Shown here: one piece after another, positions 7,009 through 13,989 of the stretch
Layout of the letters: every line of letters begins with the position of its first letter
How positions within the stretch are numbered: the first letter of the stretch is position 1
Source: Ilumatobacter sp.
Lineage (GTDB): Bacteria > Actinomycetota > Acidimicrobiia > Acidimicrobiales > Ilumatobacteraceae
Assembly (NCBI GenBank): GCA_018666235.1
Contig: JABJAB010000078.1
Coordinates: 1 to 14,215, forward strand
Direction of reading: 5' to 3'
DNA: 14,215 nucleotides
Program-made: the position numbers and the translations under genes
The notes under the pieces: generated by a model
Told to the model about the DNA's origin: nothing
The model's input: only the letters and a program-made list of their open reading frames with translations
Databases searched by the model: none

Positions 7009-7881
7009 TCAGGCCACCTGCTGTTCTGATCGTTGGACGTTGGCAAGGATTCGGCTCACGAAGGTCGACACCACGTGACGTTTGTAGTCGGCGCTCCCTC
7101 GATGGTCAGATCGAGGTTTGGAGATCTCAGCAGCCAGGCGTGCCGCGTTCGCAATAGATTCGGCGTCGAGGCGCGAACCGACGAGGGCTGCAGCTGCGTC
7201 GCTCGCGTCGACGGTTTGGGAACCAACACCGGTCAGCCCGATGCCGGCCTTAGTGACGCTGTCGCCGGACATCTCCAACGCAATGGCCACGCCGGCAGTC
7301 GCGAAATCACCGACTCGTCGCTCCAACTTGAGGTACCCACCGACGCGGGTGCCTTGCGCCGGTTCAATCACGGCTTCGGTCGCGATCTCGTCGCGGCTCA
7401 GAATGGTTTGGAATGGGCCAGAGACGAGTTCCTTCACAGGAATCGATCGGCTGCCGTTCGGGCCGACAGCGGTGACTGAGCCATCGAGGGCAACCATGCA
7501 CGATGCCCAGTCGCCTTGCGGGTCGGCATGGCAGACCGAGCCGACGAACGTGCCACGAGTACGTACGATCGGGTCGGCGACCAGCGGCGCGGCGGCAGCG
7601 ATGGTCGGCTGATGGTCGCCGAGCGTCGTCGACTTCTCGAGCTGGGCGTGACGGCACAGTGCGCCAATGCGGTAGGTGCCGTCGGCGTCGGCTCCGTGCA
7701 AGTCGAGACCGGGGATGTTGTTGATGTCAACCAACGTCGCCGGGCTAGCGAAGCGCAGCTTCATCATTGGGATGAGGCTCTGACCGCCGGCAAGCACTTT
7801 GGCATCGTCGGTCGACCTGAGGATCTGAATCGCCTCGGCGAGCGACGTCGGTGCTTCATAGTTAAAGCGGGATGGATACAT
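7009..7881 (-). CDS. coxM: CO dehydrogenase medium subunit, FAD-binding
   Basis: This flavoprotein subunit takes electrons from the 2Fe-2S clusters and hands them to the quinone pool. The 290-residue product has the first FAD pyrophosphate loop AGGQS at residues 31-35, followed by LIPMMKLRF, which is typical of CoxM. The second loop, normally TIGG at 111-114, reads T-F-V-G here, so the first glycine of the pair is a valine; the following S-V-x-H-A-D-P is normal. A C-terminal domain with YLKLERRVGDFA and a DYKRHVVSTFVSR-like end matches the family. ATG 7881 has only a distant AGGA upstream. It is the first recognisable structural gene of the operon, and the M-S-L order is that of form I clusters. 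Confidence 0.95.
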   Translation of the reverse strand: MYPSRFNYEAPTSLAEAIQILRSTDDAKVLAGGQSLIPMMKLRFASPATLVDINNIPGLDLHGADADGTYRIGALCRHAQLEKSTTLGDHQPTIAAAAPLVADPIVRTRGTFVGSVCHADPQGDWASCMVALDGSVTAVGPNGSRSIPVKELVSGPFQTILSRDEIATEAVIEPAQGTRVGGYLKLERRVGDFATAGVAIALEMSGDSVTKAGIGLTGVGSQTVDASDAAAALVGSRLDAESIANAARLAAEISKPRSDHRGSADYKRHVVSTFVSRILANVQRSEQQVA

Positions 7882-7920
7882 ATCCGGACTCGATTCCTGT
7901 TCTGCGAATGGGCGAAGAAG

Positions 7921-7942
7921 CTGAGGACCTAGAAACCCTCAG
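7921..7942. other. Hairpin between the short ORF and coxM
   Basis: CTGAGG and CCTCAG form a 6-bp stem with a 10-nt loop, spanning the stop codon of the 77-aa ORF and lying about 40 nt ahead of the coxM start. It could attenuate, stabilise the coxM message, or be chance. There is no T-run, so it is not a standard terminator. Confidence 0.25.
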
Positions 7943-8162
7943 GGTCCGGAACAGCGCGGGGCATCCCGTCCGGGTCGGGGTCTGGCCGTCGTTGCTGGTG
8001 TGGCGGCCACGGCCCCTGGACGGGTTGGCCTGCCACCTTCAGATGGTCGATGAGATGCGGCCACGCCCACACGGTCGGGCTGTCGCCTTCCTTCGGGGTG
8101 TCAGCAATGAGTTCGTACATGCGCGGGTTACCCGCACTTTGACCCGATGACTCGATCGGCAT
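7929..8162 (-). CDS. Short hypothetical protein ahead of coxM (77 aa)
   Basis: This is an unrecognised 77-residue ORF 47 nt upstream of coxM on the same strand. It is Pro- and Asp-rich (a WPP motif and repeated DPDP near the C-terminus) and has MYELIADTPKEGDSP and VWAWPHLIDHL segments that look protein-like. There is no membrane or signal segment. ATG 8162 has a GGGGG-rich upstream stretch; an internal ATG at 8120 is an alternative. It could be the first gene of the cox operon or a chance ORF in a long leader. Two short inverted repeats fall in its span (8123-8135 and 7921-7942), which keeps the non-coding option open. Confidence 0.4.
   Translation of the reverse strand: MPIESSGQSAGNPRMYELIADTPKEGDSPTVWAWPHLIDHLKVAGQPVQGPWPPHQQRRPDPDPDGMPRAVPDPEGF
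8123..8135. promoter_or_regulatory. 13-nt perfect palindrome ahead of coxM
   Basis: GCGGGT-T-ACCCGC is a perfect 6+1+6 inverted repeat, about 240 nt upstream of coxM and inside the doubtful 77-aa ORF. It has the size of a regulator half-site pair. With a one-base loop it is a poor RNA hairpin, so protein binding is the more natural reading. No regulator gene is in the window. Confidence 0.25.
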
Positions 8163-8210
8163 TCAAAACCCCCATTTTTTGGACCGTCCCCCGACGGCCA
8201 ACGTCAGGCA

Positions 8211-8239
8211 ACCATAGCGGAGTAAACCCTGCGAGTCGA
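8211..8239 (-). promoter_or_regulatory. Candidate promoter of the cox operon
   Basis: Read on the minus strand, TCGACT (8239-8234) and TATGGT (8216-8211) are separated by exactly 17 nt and resemble -35 and -10 boxes (consensus TTGACA and TATAAT). The site is placed to transcribe the short ORF and coxM-S-L onward. A GC-rich hairpin (8184-8197, CCGTC-CCCC-GACGG) follows about 14 nt downstream and would lie in the leader. This is a pattern match only. Confidence 0.35.
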
Positions 8240-8438
8240 TAGCCGATTTGTTGACGGTCTTCAACCGGTGTGAATGAACGCCGGTGCTGGCCGCGACACA
8301 GACGCCACCGACGAACTCATTGACGTTCGCGCAGATCTGGGCGACCAGCGGCATAACTCACCTGAGATCTTCGGACAGGTCGCCGGCCTTCACTGCGATC
8401 TGGCCGCCGAGCAAGCACGGCGCGATGAGCTACTCCGT

Positions 8439-8474
8439 CCGGGCGTGCCCGGGCCGTGCTCACGGTGCGTGAGC
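8439..8474 (-). terminator. Two GC-rich hairpins downstream of the acylase gene
   Basis: CCGGGC-GT-GCCCGG (8439-8452; about 5 bp pairable) and GCTCAC-GGTGC-GTGAGC (8458-8474) lie 50-85 nt after the acylase stop. No T-run follows on the minus strand, so they may be a weak or T-less terminator, or chance in GC-rich DNA. Confidence 0.3.
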
Positions 8475-8524
8475 GGTAGCAGCACGATCGATAGTTGATC
8501 TGACGAAACTGTCAACCGTTGTGT

Positions 8525-11122
8525 TTAGTTGCCGGGTGGAGCGAACTCGATCACCTGCTGGAAGGTCGGCCGGTTCGTAGCGCGGAAATCGTCGTCGATC
8601 AATCCGGGTGCGAACGTCAGCCGCTGTCCTTCGCTCAACCAGGTGGTCGGGTCATCGCCGCGTTCAGCGGCGACTTCGGTCGCTGCTGTGTCGATTGCTG
8701 TCCACAGCGCATCACGACAGGTGTCGATGTCACCGGACCCGCAGTACTGCACCCCAAACGGGCCGTCGACCGGCTCGCCGAGCAACGCACGAAGGTCCTT
8801 GTCGATCAGGCTTTCGTCGTTGATGCCACGTCGGGCGTCCGTGAGAGCCTCACCGAGTACCGGCTCGCTAACCGCTGCAGCGATTGGATCGAAGACGGCA
8901 TCGAAGATCAGCGGTCCGGGGCTGTCATGGTCGCCGTTGTTGTCGGCGTCGAGCCGTGGAGCATCGTCGGCGATCCACTCATCGAGGATCGCAACTACTT
9001 CAGCAGCCAGTTCCGACGGAGCGTCGCCACCGGCAAGTACAGCGCTGACCACTGGCCACACCGTTGACCGGATGTCCTCAGTTGCGGAACGGTTCATCAC
9101 ACCTACAACATCGGTGAGTTCGGACTTGTCCGGCCACTGATCGAACGCCTCAACACGGTGTACCGACCCGTACTGGTTCCCGTCGCCATGCATGAACCCT
9201 GGTGCTGACTGATTGTTCCAGTTGAGGAGCCGATCCGTCGGGTGTCCTGTGGCGTGTGGGTGCTCGTCTTGCTCTAAGAAGCCTTGCCATTCGTACTCGC
9301 CGGTCCCGAGAGTCGGGAGACGCCGGTCAAGTCCTTCGGCACGCACCGGCAACTGACCGGAAGCGAAGTAGCCGACGCTGTCCCGATTGGCGTAACCCCA
9401 ATTGAACGTGAACCCGAACTGGTTCGCGATTTCGAAGAACGCCTCGTCGGTATCGGCATCGCCTTCGGTCATGTTCTTCAACGCGCCGAGGTTGAGGCCG
9501 TCGCGACCGAAAGTGGATCGCTGGCTGGTCAACGCAACCGGCACTCCCTGCGATGTCGCTGTCCCGATGAAGGGCCCGTGTACCGAAGTCGGGTAACGGA
9601 TCGGGATATCGCCGAGCGTGCCGGCGTCGAACTGCTCAAATGGAATGCAGTCGCCGTCAAACTCGTAGTGGGTTGACTGGCGCGACGGAGTTGATCCGTC
9701 CGGCTCGCAAAGAATTTCGACGAACACGTCGCGCACATCCTGGTTCGCTGAGGTCAAGCTCCAGGCGTAGTCCTCGGTGCGACCAAGCAAGAGATACATC
9801 GACAGGCCAGGTACTGCAGCGCCCTGCGCTTCAATGCCAGGACCAGAGAGATGGATTTGTTGCACGATCTCGGGGTAGTAGTACCCGAGCTGTGGGCCCA
9901 TGACAGCGAGCGTTGTCTCATTTGCTGAGGCTGCTGGGTCAACAATCAACCAGTTCGACGCAGTTCTCGTTGGTGGGCCTGACGCAGCGTCATACACGGC
10001 ACTGACGTTGGTCTCAAGGATCGCGATGTCCCCAGGGTCACGTGGATCGAAGGAAATCAGAGAGCCTTCGTCGATGATCACTGAGCCGGTGACGTCGCCA
10101 CCAGTGAGCGCCGGGTACTCGAAACGGTCCTCGATTGTGGTGGGTGCCTCAGGATCGCTGTCTGGCATCAGGTCTTCCCAGACCTGGCGGCCCTGGTCAT
10201 TGCCGAGCTGGTTTTGGAGCGCAGATAGGAACTCAGCGTTGCGTGCCTCGCTGCCACCACCGGCACCGAAGATTGAGCCAATGAACGCAGTTGTCGCGAT
10301 GACATCGTTGACAGTGGCGGGCGCCTGGTCGATGTCGTTGGCTTCCCAGTAGGCGGTTAGTCCGTCGGCGTAGGCCTGCGCATCAGAGATGATTTCCTCT
10401 CCTTCTTCGCCGTACTCGTCAATGATGACCTGGATTTGATCGGTCACTAGTTGCTCGGCTGCTTCGCTTGGAATGAATGTCTGTCCGCTGGTGACTAAAG
10501 AGAAAGCGTTGATTCCCGGTACGTCAGCGACCGCCACGCGAGCGGGGCCGCGGCCGAGCGTGATGAGCAGCCCGCGGTCCCGAGCGGTGACCCAACCGGC
10601 GCCGAAAGCCAAGTCTTCGCGGGTCTCGCCGGTGATGTGAGGGATCCCAAACTCGTCGTAAATGATCGTGGTGCCGTCCCGGCCGGTCGGCTCTTCAGTG
10701 GTCGCGCCGATCGGAGCGAAGTCCTGGGGAAGAAAGAGGCGCTCGATGTCTTCGTCAGTTACGTCACCACGCAGCGGGGTCAATTCGTCGTACAGCGCGA
10801 GTTGGTCGGTCGACTCGTCGGTCTTGGGTAGCCCGCCGTAGTTGCCGGGCGGCAGGATGTAGTACGACCGGTCCTCTGTGATTGTCGCAATGGGGTCGGG
10901 GTTTGCCTCCGCGGCAGGAGCGGTGGTGTCGGTTGACTCGTCAGGCGCGTCAGTAGCGGGCGGCTCTTCGACGGCTGGCTCAGTAACAGCGGGTTCGCTT
11001 GCGTCGGTTGCTGGTGTCGATTCGCTGGACTCGTCATCACCTGATGAGCAAGCGGCCACAACAAGCGCAGCGGCAGTTGCGACAGCGACCGCCCTGACGC
11101 GGCCATTGAATTTAAATGACAT
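8525..11122 (-). CDS. Penicillin/acyl-homoserine-lactone acylase-family lipoprotein
   Basis: This Ntn-hydrolase of the penicillin acylase (S45) family hydrolyses amide bonds of acylated substrates such as beta-lactams, acyl-homoserine lactones or lipopeptides; the substrate here cannot be told. ATG 11122 is preferred over the TTG at 11152 because it has an AGGGGG ribosome site and starts directly with a lipoprotein signal peptide (basic RVR, hydrophobic core, lipobox VAAC, C25). An acidic Ser/Thr/Pro linker (about 29-80) follows. The alpha-chain region shows YDEFGIPHITG (155-165) and ARDRG (180-184). The beta chain should start at S389 in T-A-S-N-W after self-cleavage. NWNNQSAPG further on carries the expected oxyanion-hole Asn. 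At 865 residues the length fits. It is probably exported and membrane-tethered. It stands alone between two intergenic regions, so no link to the cox genes is implied. Confidence 0.92.
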   Translation of the reverse strand: MSFKFNGRVRAVAVATAAALVVAACSSGDDESSESTPATDASEPAVTEPAVEEPPATDAPDESTDTTAPAAEANPDPIATITEDRSYYILPPGNYGGLPKTDESTDQLALYDELTPLRGDVTDEDIERLFLPQDFAPIGATTEEPTGRDGTTIIYDEFGIPHITGETREDLAFGAGWVTARDRGLLITLGRGPARVAVADVPGINAFSLVTSGQTFIPSEAAEQLVTDQIQVIIDEYGEEGEEIISDAQAYADGLTAYWEANDIDQAPATVNDVIATTAFIGSIFGAGGGSEARNAEFLSALQNQLGNDQGRQVWEDLMPDSDPEAPTTIEDRFEYPALTGGDVTGSVIIDEGSLISFDPRDPGDIAILETNVSAVYDAASGPPTRTASNWLIVDPAASANETTLAVMGPQLGYYYPEIVQQIHLSGPGIEAQGAAVPGLSMYLLLGRTEDYAWSLTSANQDVRDVFVEILCEPDGSTPSRQSTHYEFDGDCIPFEQFDAGTLGDIPIRYPTSVHGPFIGTATSQGVPVALTSQRSTFGRDGLNLGALKNMTEGDADTDEAFFEIANQFGFTFNWGYANRDSVGYFASGQLPVRAEGLDRRLPTLGTGEYEWQGFLEQDEHPHATGHPTDRLLNWNNQSAPGFMHGDGNQYGSVHRVEAFDQWPDKSELTDVVGVMNRSATEDIRSTVWPVVSAVLAGGDAPSELAAEVVAILDEWIADDAPRLDADNNGDHDSPGPLIFDAVFDPIAAAVSEPVLGEALTDARRGINDESLIDKDLRALLGEPVDGPFGVQYCGSGDIDTCRDALWTAIDTAATEVAAERGDDPTTWLSEGQRLTFAPGLIDDDFRATNRPTFQQVIEFAPPGN

Positions 11123-11466
11123 GAGTCCCCCTCGTTTTGTTCCCCACCGCAACTTAAGCGGATTGCGGTCTGAGAGCAGAGTCCTTCGTTCAGAATTCTG
11201 TTGTCGGTGAGATTCGTTTAGCCGGGACTTGCGCAGCGTTTCCCGGTCAATCGGTACCAGACGGAACGTGAGCGCACATCTCTGCTACGCAGACCGCTGC
11301 TCACCGTGGCGAGTTGACTCATTGACGCGGAATTCACGTCGCCGGGAGCGAACTCGGAGTCGACATTGGCCGGCGGAGGCGATCCCATGATCCATAGGAT
11401 CCGGGACGATCGCGTTGGTCACAGTTTTTGTTTGAGCTGAGCGTGACGGTCAGCTAGCAAAGCATT
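11123..11466. other. Intergenic leader region of the acylase gene
   Basis: About 340 nt with no supportable gene. It holds the ribosome site of the acylase (adjacent to 11122), a 6-bp hairpin with a 13-nt loop (CCGGGA at 11222-11227 with TCCCGG at 11241-11246), and a TTGACtcaTTGACg direct repeat on the plus strand near 11314. No good paired -35/-10 could be fixed for the acylase, and no tRNA or known RNA fold was recognised. Confidence 0.45.
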
Positions 11467-11515
11467 CGGCCGCAATGCGTCCTGCCTCCCCCTGGGAAGG
11501 CAGGACGCACGGCCG
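11467..11515 (-). terminator. Strong hairpin terminator after the rhodopsin gene
   Basis: A perfect 12-bp stem (TGCGTCCTGCCT 11476-11487 with AGGCAGGACGCA 11498-11509, 10-nt loop) is extended by a CGGCCG pair (11467-11472 with 11510-11515) across a 3-nt bulge. It begins 16 nt after the rhodopsin stop. On the minus strand only short T-runs follow, so it is a stable hairpin with a weak U-tract. Its place fits termination of the rhodopsin message and separation from the acylase gene. Confidence 0.75.
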
Positions 11516-11531
11516 TATCAGTCGAGACGGG

Positions 11532-12326
11532 TTAGGCGTCGGCGCTGGTTGCGCTTGGTGTGGTGCCGGGCTCGATGTAGCCGTCTTCGCGGGACTTGGC
11601 GAGGGCGATGCCGAGGACCAAGATGCCGAAGAGGGGCTTGGCGAGAACGTCACCAATTGAGTACATGACTTGTCGGGCGACTTCTGCGTTGGCTTCGTCG
11701 TCGATCAGCGATGGCAGCATGTAGGCAATGGGGTAGATGCCCCAGGTGGCCAAGATGATGTAGCGAAGTGCGTCGACGAGTTTTTTGACGCCGTCGCTTT
11801 GGCGTTCGAGTGACTTGCCGAGCTCAGCGAAGAGCACGTACAAGATGTACAGGAACGGAATCGTTGACAGAACGCCCCATACGGTGCGCATCGAGTCGTC
11901 TGCGTCAAGGATTTCACCTGGGTAGCCGAGGACGATCATTGCAACAGCAGCGATGGTGAGTCGGACAATGAGGCTGCGGGTCTTGCTTTGGGTCAGCTTC
12001 AGTACGACAACGAGTTCAGCGAGTAGGAGTGGCACGGTGAGGAGCCAGTCGACGTAGCGGTAGCCCTCGTTGAAGGGTTTGCCGTCTTGGGTGTATTCAC
12101 CGCCGGCGTAGCTGAATGCGTCTTCCCATGATCCGAAGATTCGGACGTAGTGGTAAAGCGCGATGGCCACTACGAGAGTGGAAAGGGTGACGGCCATGCG
12201 GTGCTGGGGTGCTACTCGGGTTCGGGCGAGTAGGAAAAACAGCAGTGCTGCTCCCATGCTTGCAATGACAAACGAGAACGAGTTGTAAACCAGATTGAAC
12301 TGGCCCTCGCTCAATGTGAGATCCAT
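11532..12326 (-). CDS. Light-driven proton-pump rhodopsin (xanthorhodopsin/actinorhodopsin-like)
   Basis: A 264-residue seven-helix retinal protein. Helix C contains the D93-T97-E104 triad that marks outward proton pumps (acceptor, Thr, donor). K230 in GDVLAK binds retinal, with D226 as second counterion, and H59 matches the conserved helix B histidine. L101 occupies the tuning position, predicting green absorption. In helix E, V-W-G-V-L-S-T-I-P aligns with bacteriorhodopsin so that G151 replaces its Trp138. This glycine opens the fenestration used by carotenoid antennas in xanthorhodopsin-type pumps. ATG 12326 has an AAAGGAG ribosome site, 6 nt spacing. The gene is monocistronic, with a hairpin terminator downstream. 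No retinal or carotenoid synthesis gene is in the window, so retinal must come from elsewhere. Actinobacterial marine or freshwater clades are the likely relatives. Confidence 0.96.
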   Translation of the reverse strand: MDLTLSEGQFNLVYNSFSFVIASMGAALLFFLLARTRVAPQHRMAVTLSTLVVAIALYHYVRIFGSWEDAFSYAGGEYTQDGKPFNEGYRYVDWLLTVPLLLAELVVVLKLTQSKTRSLIVRLTIAAVAMIVLGYPGEILDADDSMRTVWGVLSTIPFLYILYVLFAELGKSLERQSDGVKKLVDALRYIILATWGIYPIAYMLPSLIDDEANAEVARQVMYSIGDVLAKPLFGILVLGIALAKSREDGYIEPGTTPSATSADA

Positions 12327-12372
12327 ATGACTCTCCTTTTGGTGAAATAAACTTGGACTTCGTGACCGAACT

Positions 12373-12378
12373 TTTATA
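12373..12378 (-). promoter_or_regulatory. Possible -10 box of the rhodopsin gene
   Basis: In the 216-nt divergent region, the only clearly AT-rich patch on the minus strand is around TATAAA (12378-12373), about 47 nt before the rhodopsin ATG. No matching -35 is seen, so this is weak. Confidence 0.25.
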
Positions 12379-12530
12379 TCACATTGTGCTACGCCAGCGA
12401 CGAGGTGGGCGTGGAAAGTCCGCAGGATCGCCGAGAGGTCGCCTGAAAGTAATGTGAAGCGCGCACTGCTGACTTGCGCCCAAGTTGGCTGTTTCTGGAC
12501 TACGACATCTCGATGACGTCGTGGTTGTCT

Positions 12531-12536
12531 TAGTGT
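12531..12536 (+). promoter_or_regulatory. Possible -10 box of a leaderless GNAT-AAA transcript
   Basis: TAGTGT fits the TAnnnT pattern of actinobacterial -10 elements and ends 6 nt before ATG 12543. Transcription would then begin at or next to the start codon. The absence of any Shine-Dalgarno upstream agrees with a leaderless message. No clear -35 is present. Confidence 0.35.
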
Positions 12537-12542
12537 CCAACA

Positions 12543-13811
12543 ATGGCGTGGTCAGTCCGAATTTCAGAAGCGAACGATATGCCCAACGTTATTCGGCTCA
12601 TCGAGCGAGTCCGAAGCGCTGAGACTGTTCATGCTGAACTGAGTGACGTTGTTGCTGATCTGAGGTCGCCGTCAACAAACGTTGTTGCCTGCGTCGGTGA
12701 CACAATCGTCGCCGTTCTCGTTGGCCGGTCCGAAGGCGATGTCGGTCGCATCGTTGCTATCGCTATCGCTCCGGAGTGGAGAAACAAAGGCATTGGATCG
12801 GCGTTAATAGGCTGTGTCGAAGCCGCGTTTTTGAAAGCCGGCTGTCACCGCATTGTGGCGCTGCTCACCGAAGGTCAAGTCGGCGCAGCTGCGCTCATCA
12901 ATCGAGGTTTCGAAGTCACGCCGAATCTGGCGCTGTATGAAAAAGATGAGCCGCTTCGTCCAACGGCGTTTTCAATCCTCGAACGCTGGAACGGCGAGCT
13001 GATTGACAAGTCTCGTTGGGAATCTTTTTCCGGTCTCACAATGCAACGCGACATTGTTGAACAACGACTGTTGGCTCCGTTAATTGAAGCCGACTTGGCA
13101 AGCCATTTTGGTGTCATCGCGCCATCAGCGATGCTGCTGTTTGGTCCACCTGGGACCGGAAAGACTTCGTTTGCGAAAGCTGTTGCGGGGCGACTGGGCT
13201 GGCCTTTTGTTGAGCTTCTGCCGTCGAAACTCGGAGCGCAAGGCGCGTCGATGATGGCGGACGAACTTGGCCGGGCCTTCGACGATCTGCTCGGACTCGA
13301 ACAAGTTGTGGTGTTCATTGACGAAGTCGATGACATCGCGAGCTCACGTGCCGCACGACCCGAAACCCAAGCCGTTGTTAATGAACTACTCAAGGCAATA
13401 GTGCGGGTGCGTGAGGTTCCGGGTCGGCTCCTGGTGTGCGCAACGAACTCGATCGCAGCTCTCGATCCCGCTGTTGTGCGTCCCGGCCGATTCGACTTGG
13501 TGATCCCGATCGGGCCGCCAGATCCTGACGCACGCCTTGCGTTACTCACCGACATGCTTGGAGCAATCCCAGGCTCAGCAATTGACCCAGAAGCCATGGT
13601 TGAGCCAACCGATGGATTGACCCCTGCTGATATTGCGAGCGCCATTCAACGAGCAGCTGCGGCGGCGTTCCGATCTGTCCGTCAGGGCGACACGACAGCG
13701 ACCATCACAAACAGTGATCTCATTGAAGCGATTGACTCAACGGTGCCCACCATTTCCGAAGCGAGTCGAGCTGACTTTGTTGAAGAGTCCGAACGGTTCA
13801 GCCGTCTCTAA
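12543..13811 (+). CDS. Fused GNAT acetyltransferase / AAA+ ATPase
   Basis: A 422-residue two-domain protein. Residues about 4-135 form a GNAT N-acetyltransferase: IVAIAIAPEWR (70-80) leads into the acetyl-CoA loop R80-N-K-G83-I-G85, and AAALINRGFEV (115-125) is the usual C-terminal motif. A short link (about 140-190) leads to a classical AAA+ module: Walker A GPPGTGKT (201-208), Walker B VVVFIDEVDD (255-264), sensor 1 at N302, and RPGRFD (313-318) as in FtsH/Cdc48-type ATPases. A C-terminal lid follows, with TPADIASAIQRA (360-371). All key ATPase residues are present. It is not CoxD, which is MoxR-type. No ribosome site precedes ATG 12543. The target protein or small molecule is unknown. The gene is alone and divergent from the rhodopsin gene, which may mean shared regulation or nothing. 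Confidence 0.9.
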   Translation: MAWSVRISEANDMPNVIRLIERVRSAETVHAELSDVVADLRSPSTNVVACVGDTIVAVLVGRSEGDVGRIVAIAIAPEWRNKGIGSALIGCVEAAFLKAGCHRIVALLTEGQVGAAALINRGFEVTPNLALYEKDEPLRPTAFSILERWNGELIDKSRWESFSGLTMQRDIVEQRLLAPLIEADLASHFGVIAPSAMLLFGPPGTGKTSFAKAVAGRLGWPFVELLPSKLGAQGASMMADELGRAFDDLLGLEQVVVFIDEVDDIASSRAARPETQAVVNELLKAIVRVREVPGRLLVCATNSIAALDPAVVRPGRFDLVIPIGPPDPDARLALLTDMLGAIPGSAIDPEAMVEPTDGLTPADIASAIQRAAAAAFRSVRQGDTTATITNSDLIEAIDSTVPTISEASRADFVEESERFSRL

Positions 13812-13835
13812 CCGGCAGTCGGTGCTCGGCGCACT

Positions 13836-13864
13836 GTTGCGTTGATGGATCTGGTTGACGCAAC
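13836..13864 (+). terminator. Weak hairpin downstream of the GNAT-AAA gene
   Basis: GTTGCGT (13836-13842) and ACGCAAC (13858-13864) form a 7-bp stem with a 15-nt loop, 24 nt after the stop codon. There is no T-run, so this is a tentative terminator. The rest of the stretch from 13812 to 13989 shows nothing identifiable. Confidence 0.3.
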
Positions 13865-13989
13865 GCTGCACGCCGCTGGCCATTGACGCAGCTCGGGCTG
13901 TGCAGGTCAGGCAGTACTTGTCTGATTGAGATATCGCGCCACGCCTCCGCCCAACAGCTGTGTGACACCGGCTCAGTACCGTCAGTGAA

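Larger units (their letters stand above)
8163..8524. other. Intergenic region between the acylase gene and the cox operon
   Basis: About 360 nt without a convincing gene. Short open frames exist on both strands (a 63-aa one on minus, a 74-aa one on plus), but none has a ribosome site, family resemblance or coding-like composition I can defend. What can be seen is the candidate cox promoter, a leader hairpin and two GC-rich hairpins near the acylase end. Confidence 0.5.

Noticed and set aside
7008..7046. Upstream TTG start for coxS
   Set aside because: It overlaps coxM, and the ATG at 7007 has a good ribosome site and gives family-typical length.
8163..8498. Short open frames on both strands in the acylase-cox gap
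   Set aside because: No ribosome site, no recognisable motif, and the frames overlap each other.
11123..11152. Upstream TTG start for the acylase
   Set aside because: The ATG at 11122 has a ribosome site and begins directly with a lipoprotein signal peptide.
12875..13645. 256-codon open frame on the minus strand
   Set aside because: Antisense to the GNAT-AAA gene; low-complexity Ser/Arg-rich translation.
12543..13811. AAA protein considered as CoxD
   Set aside because: Its RPGRFD and Walker B context are of the Cdc48/FtsH type with a GNAT fusion, whereas CoxD is MoxR-type and would be expected next to coxE.
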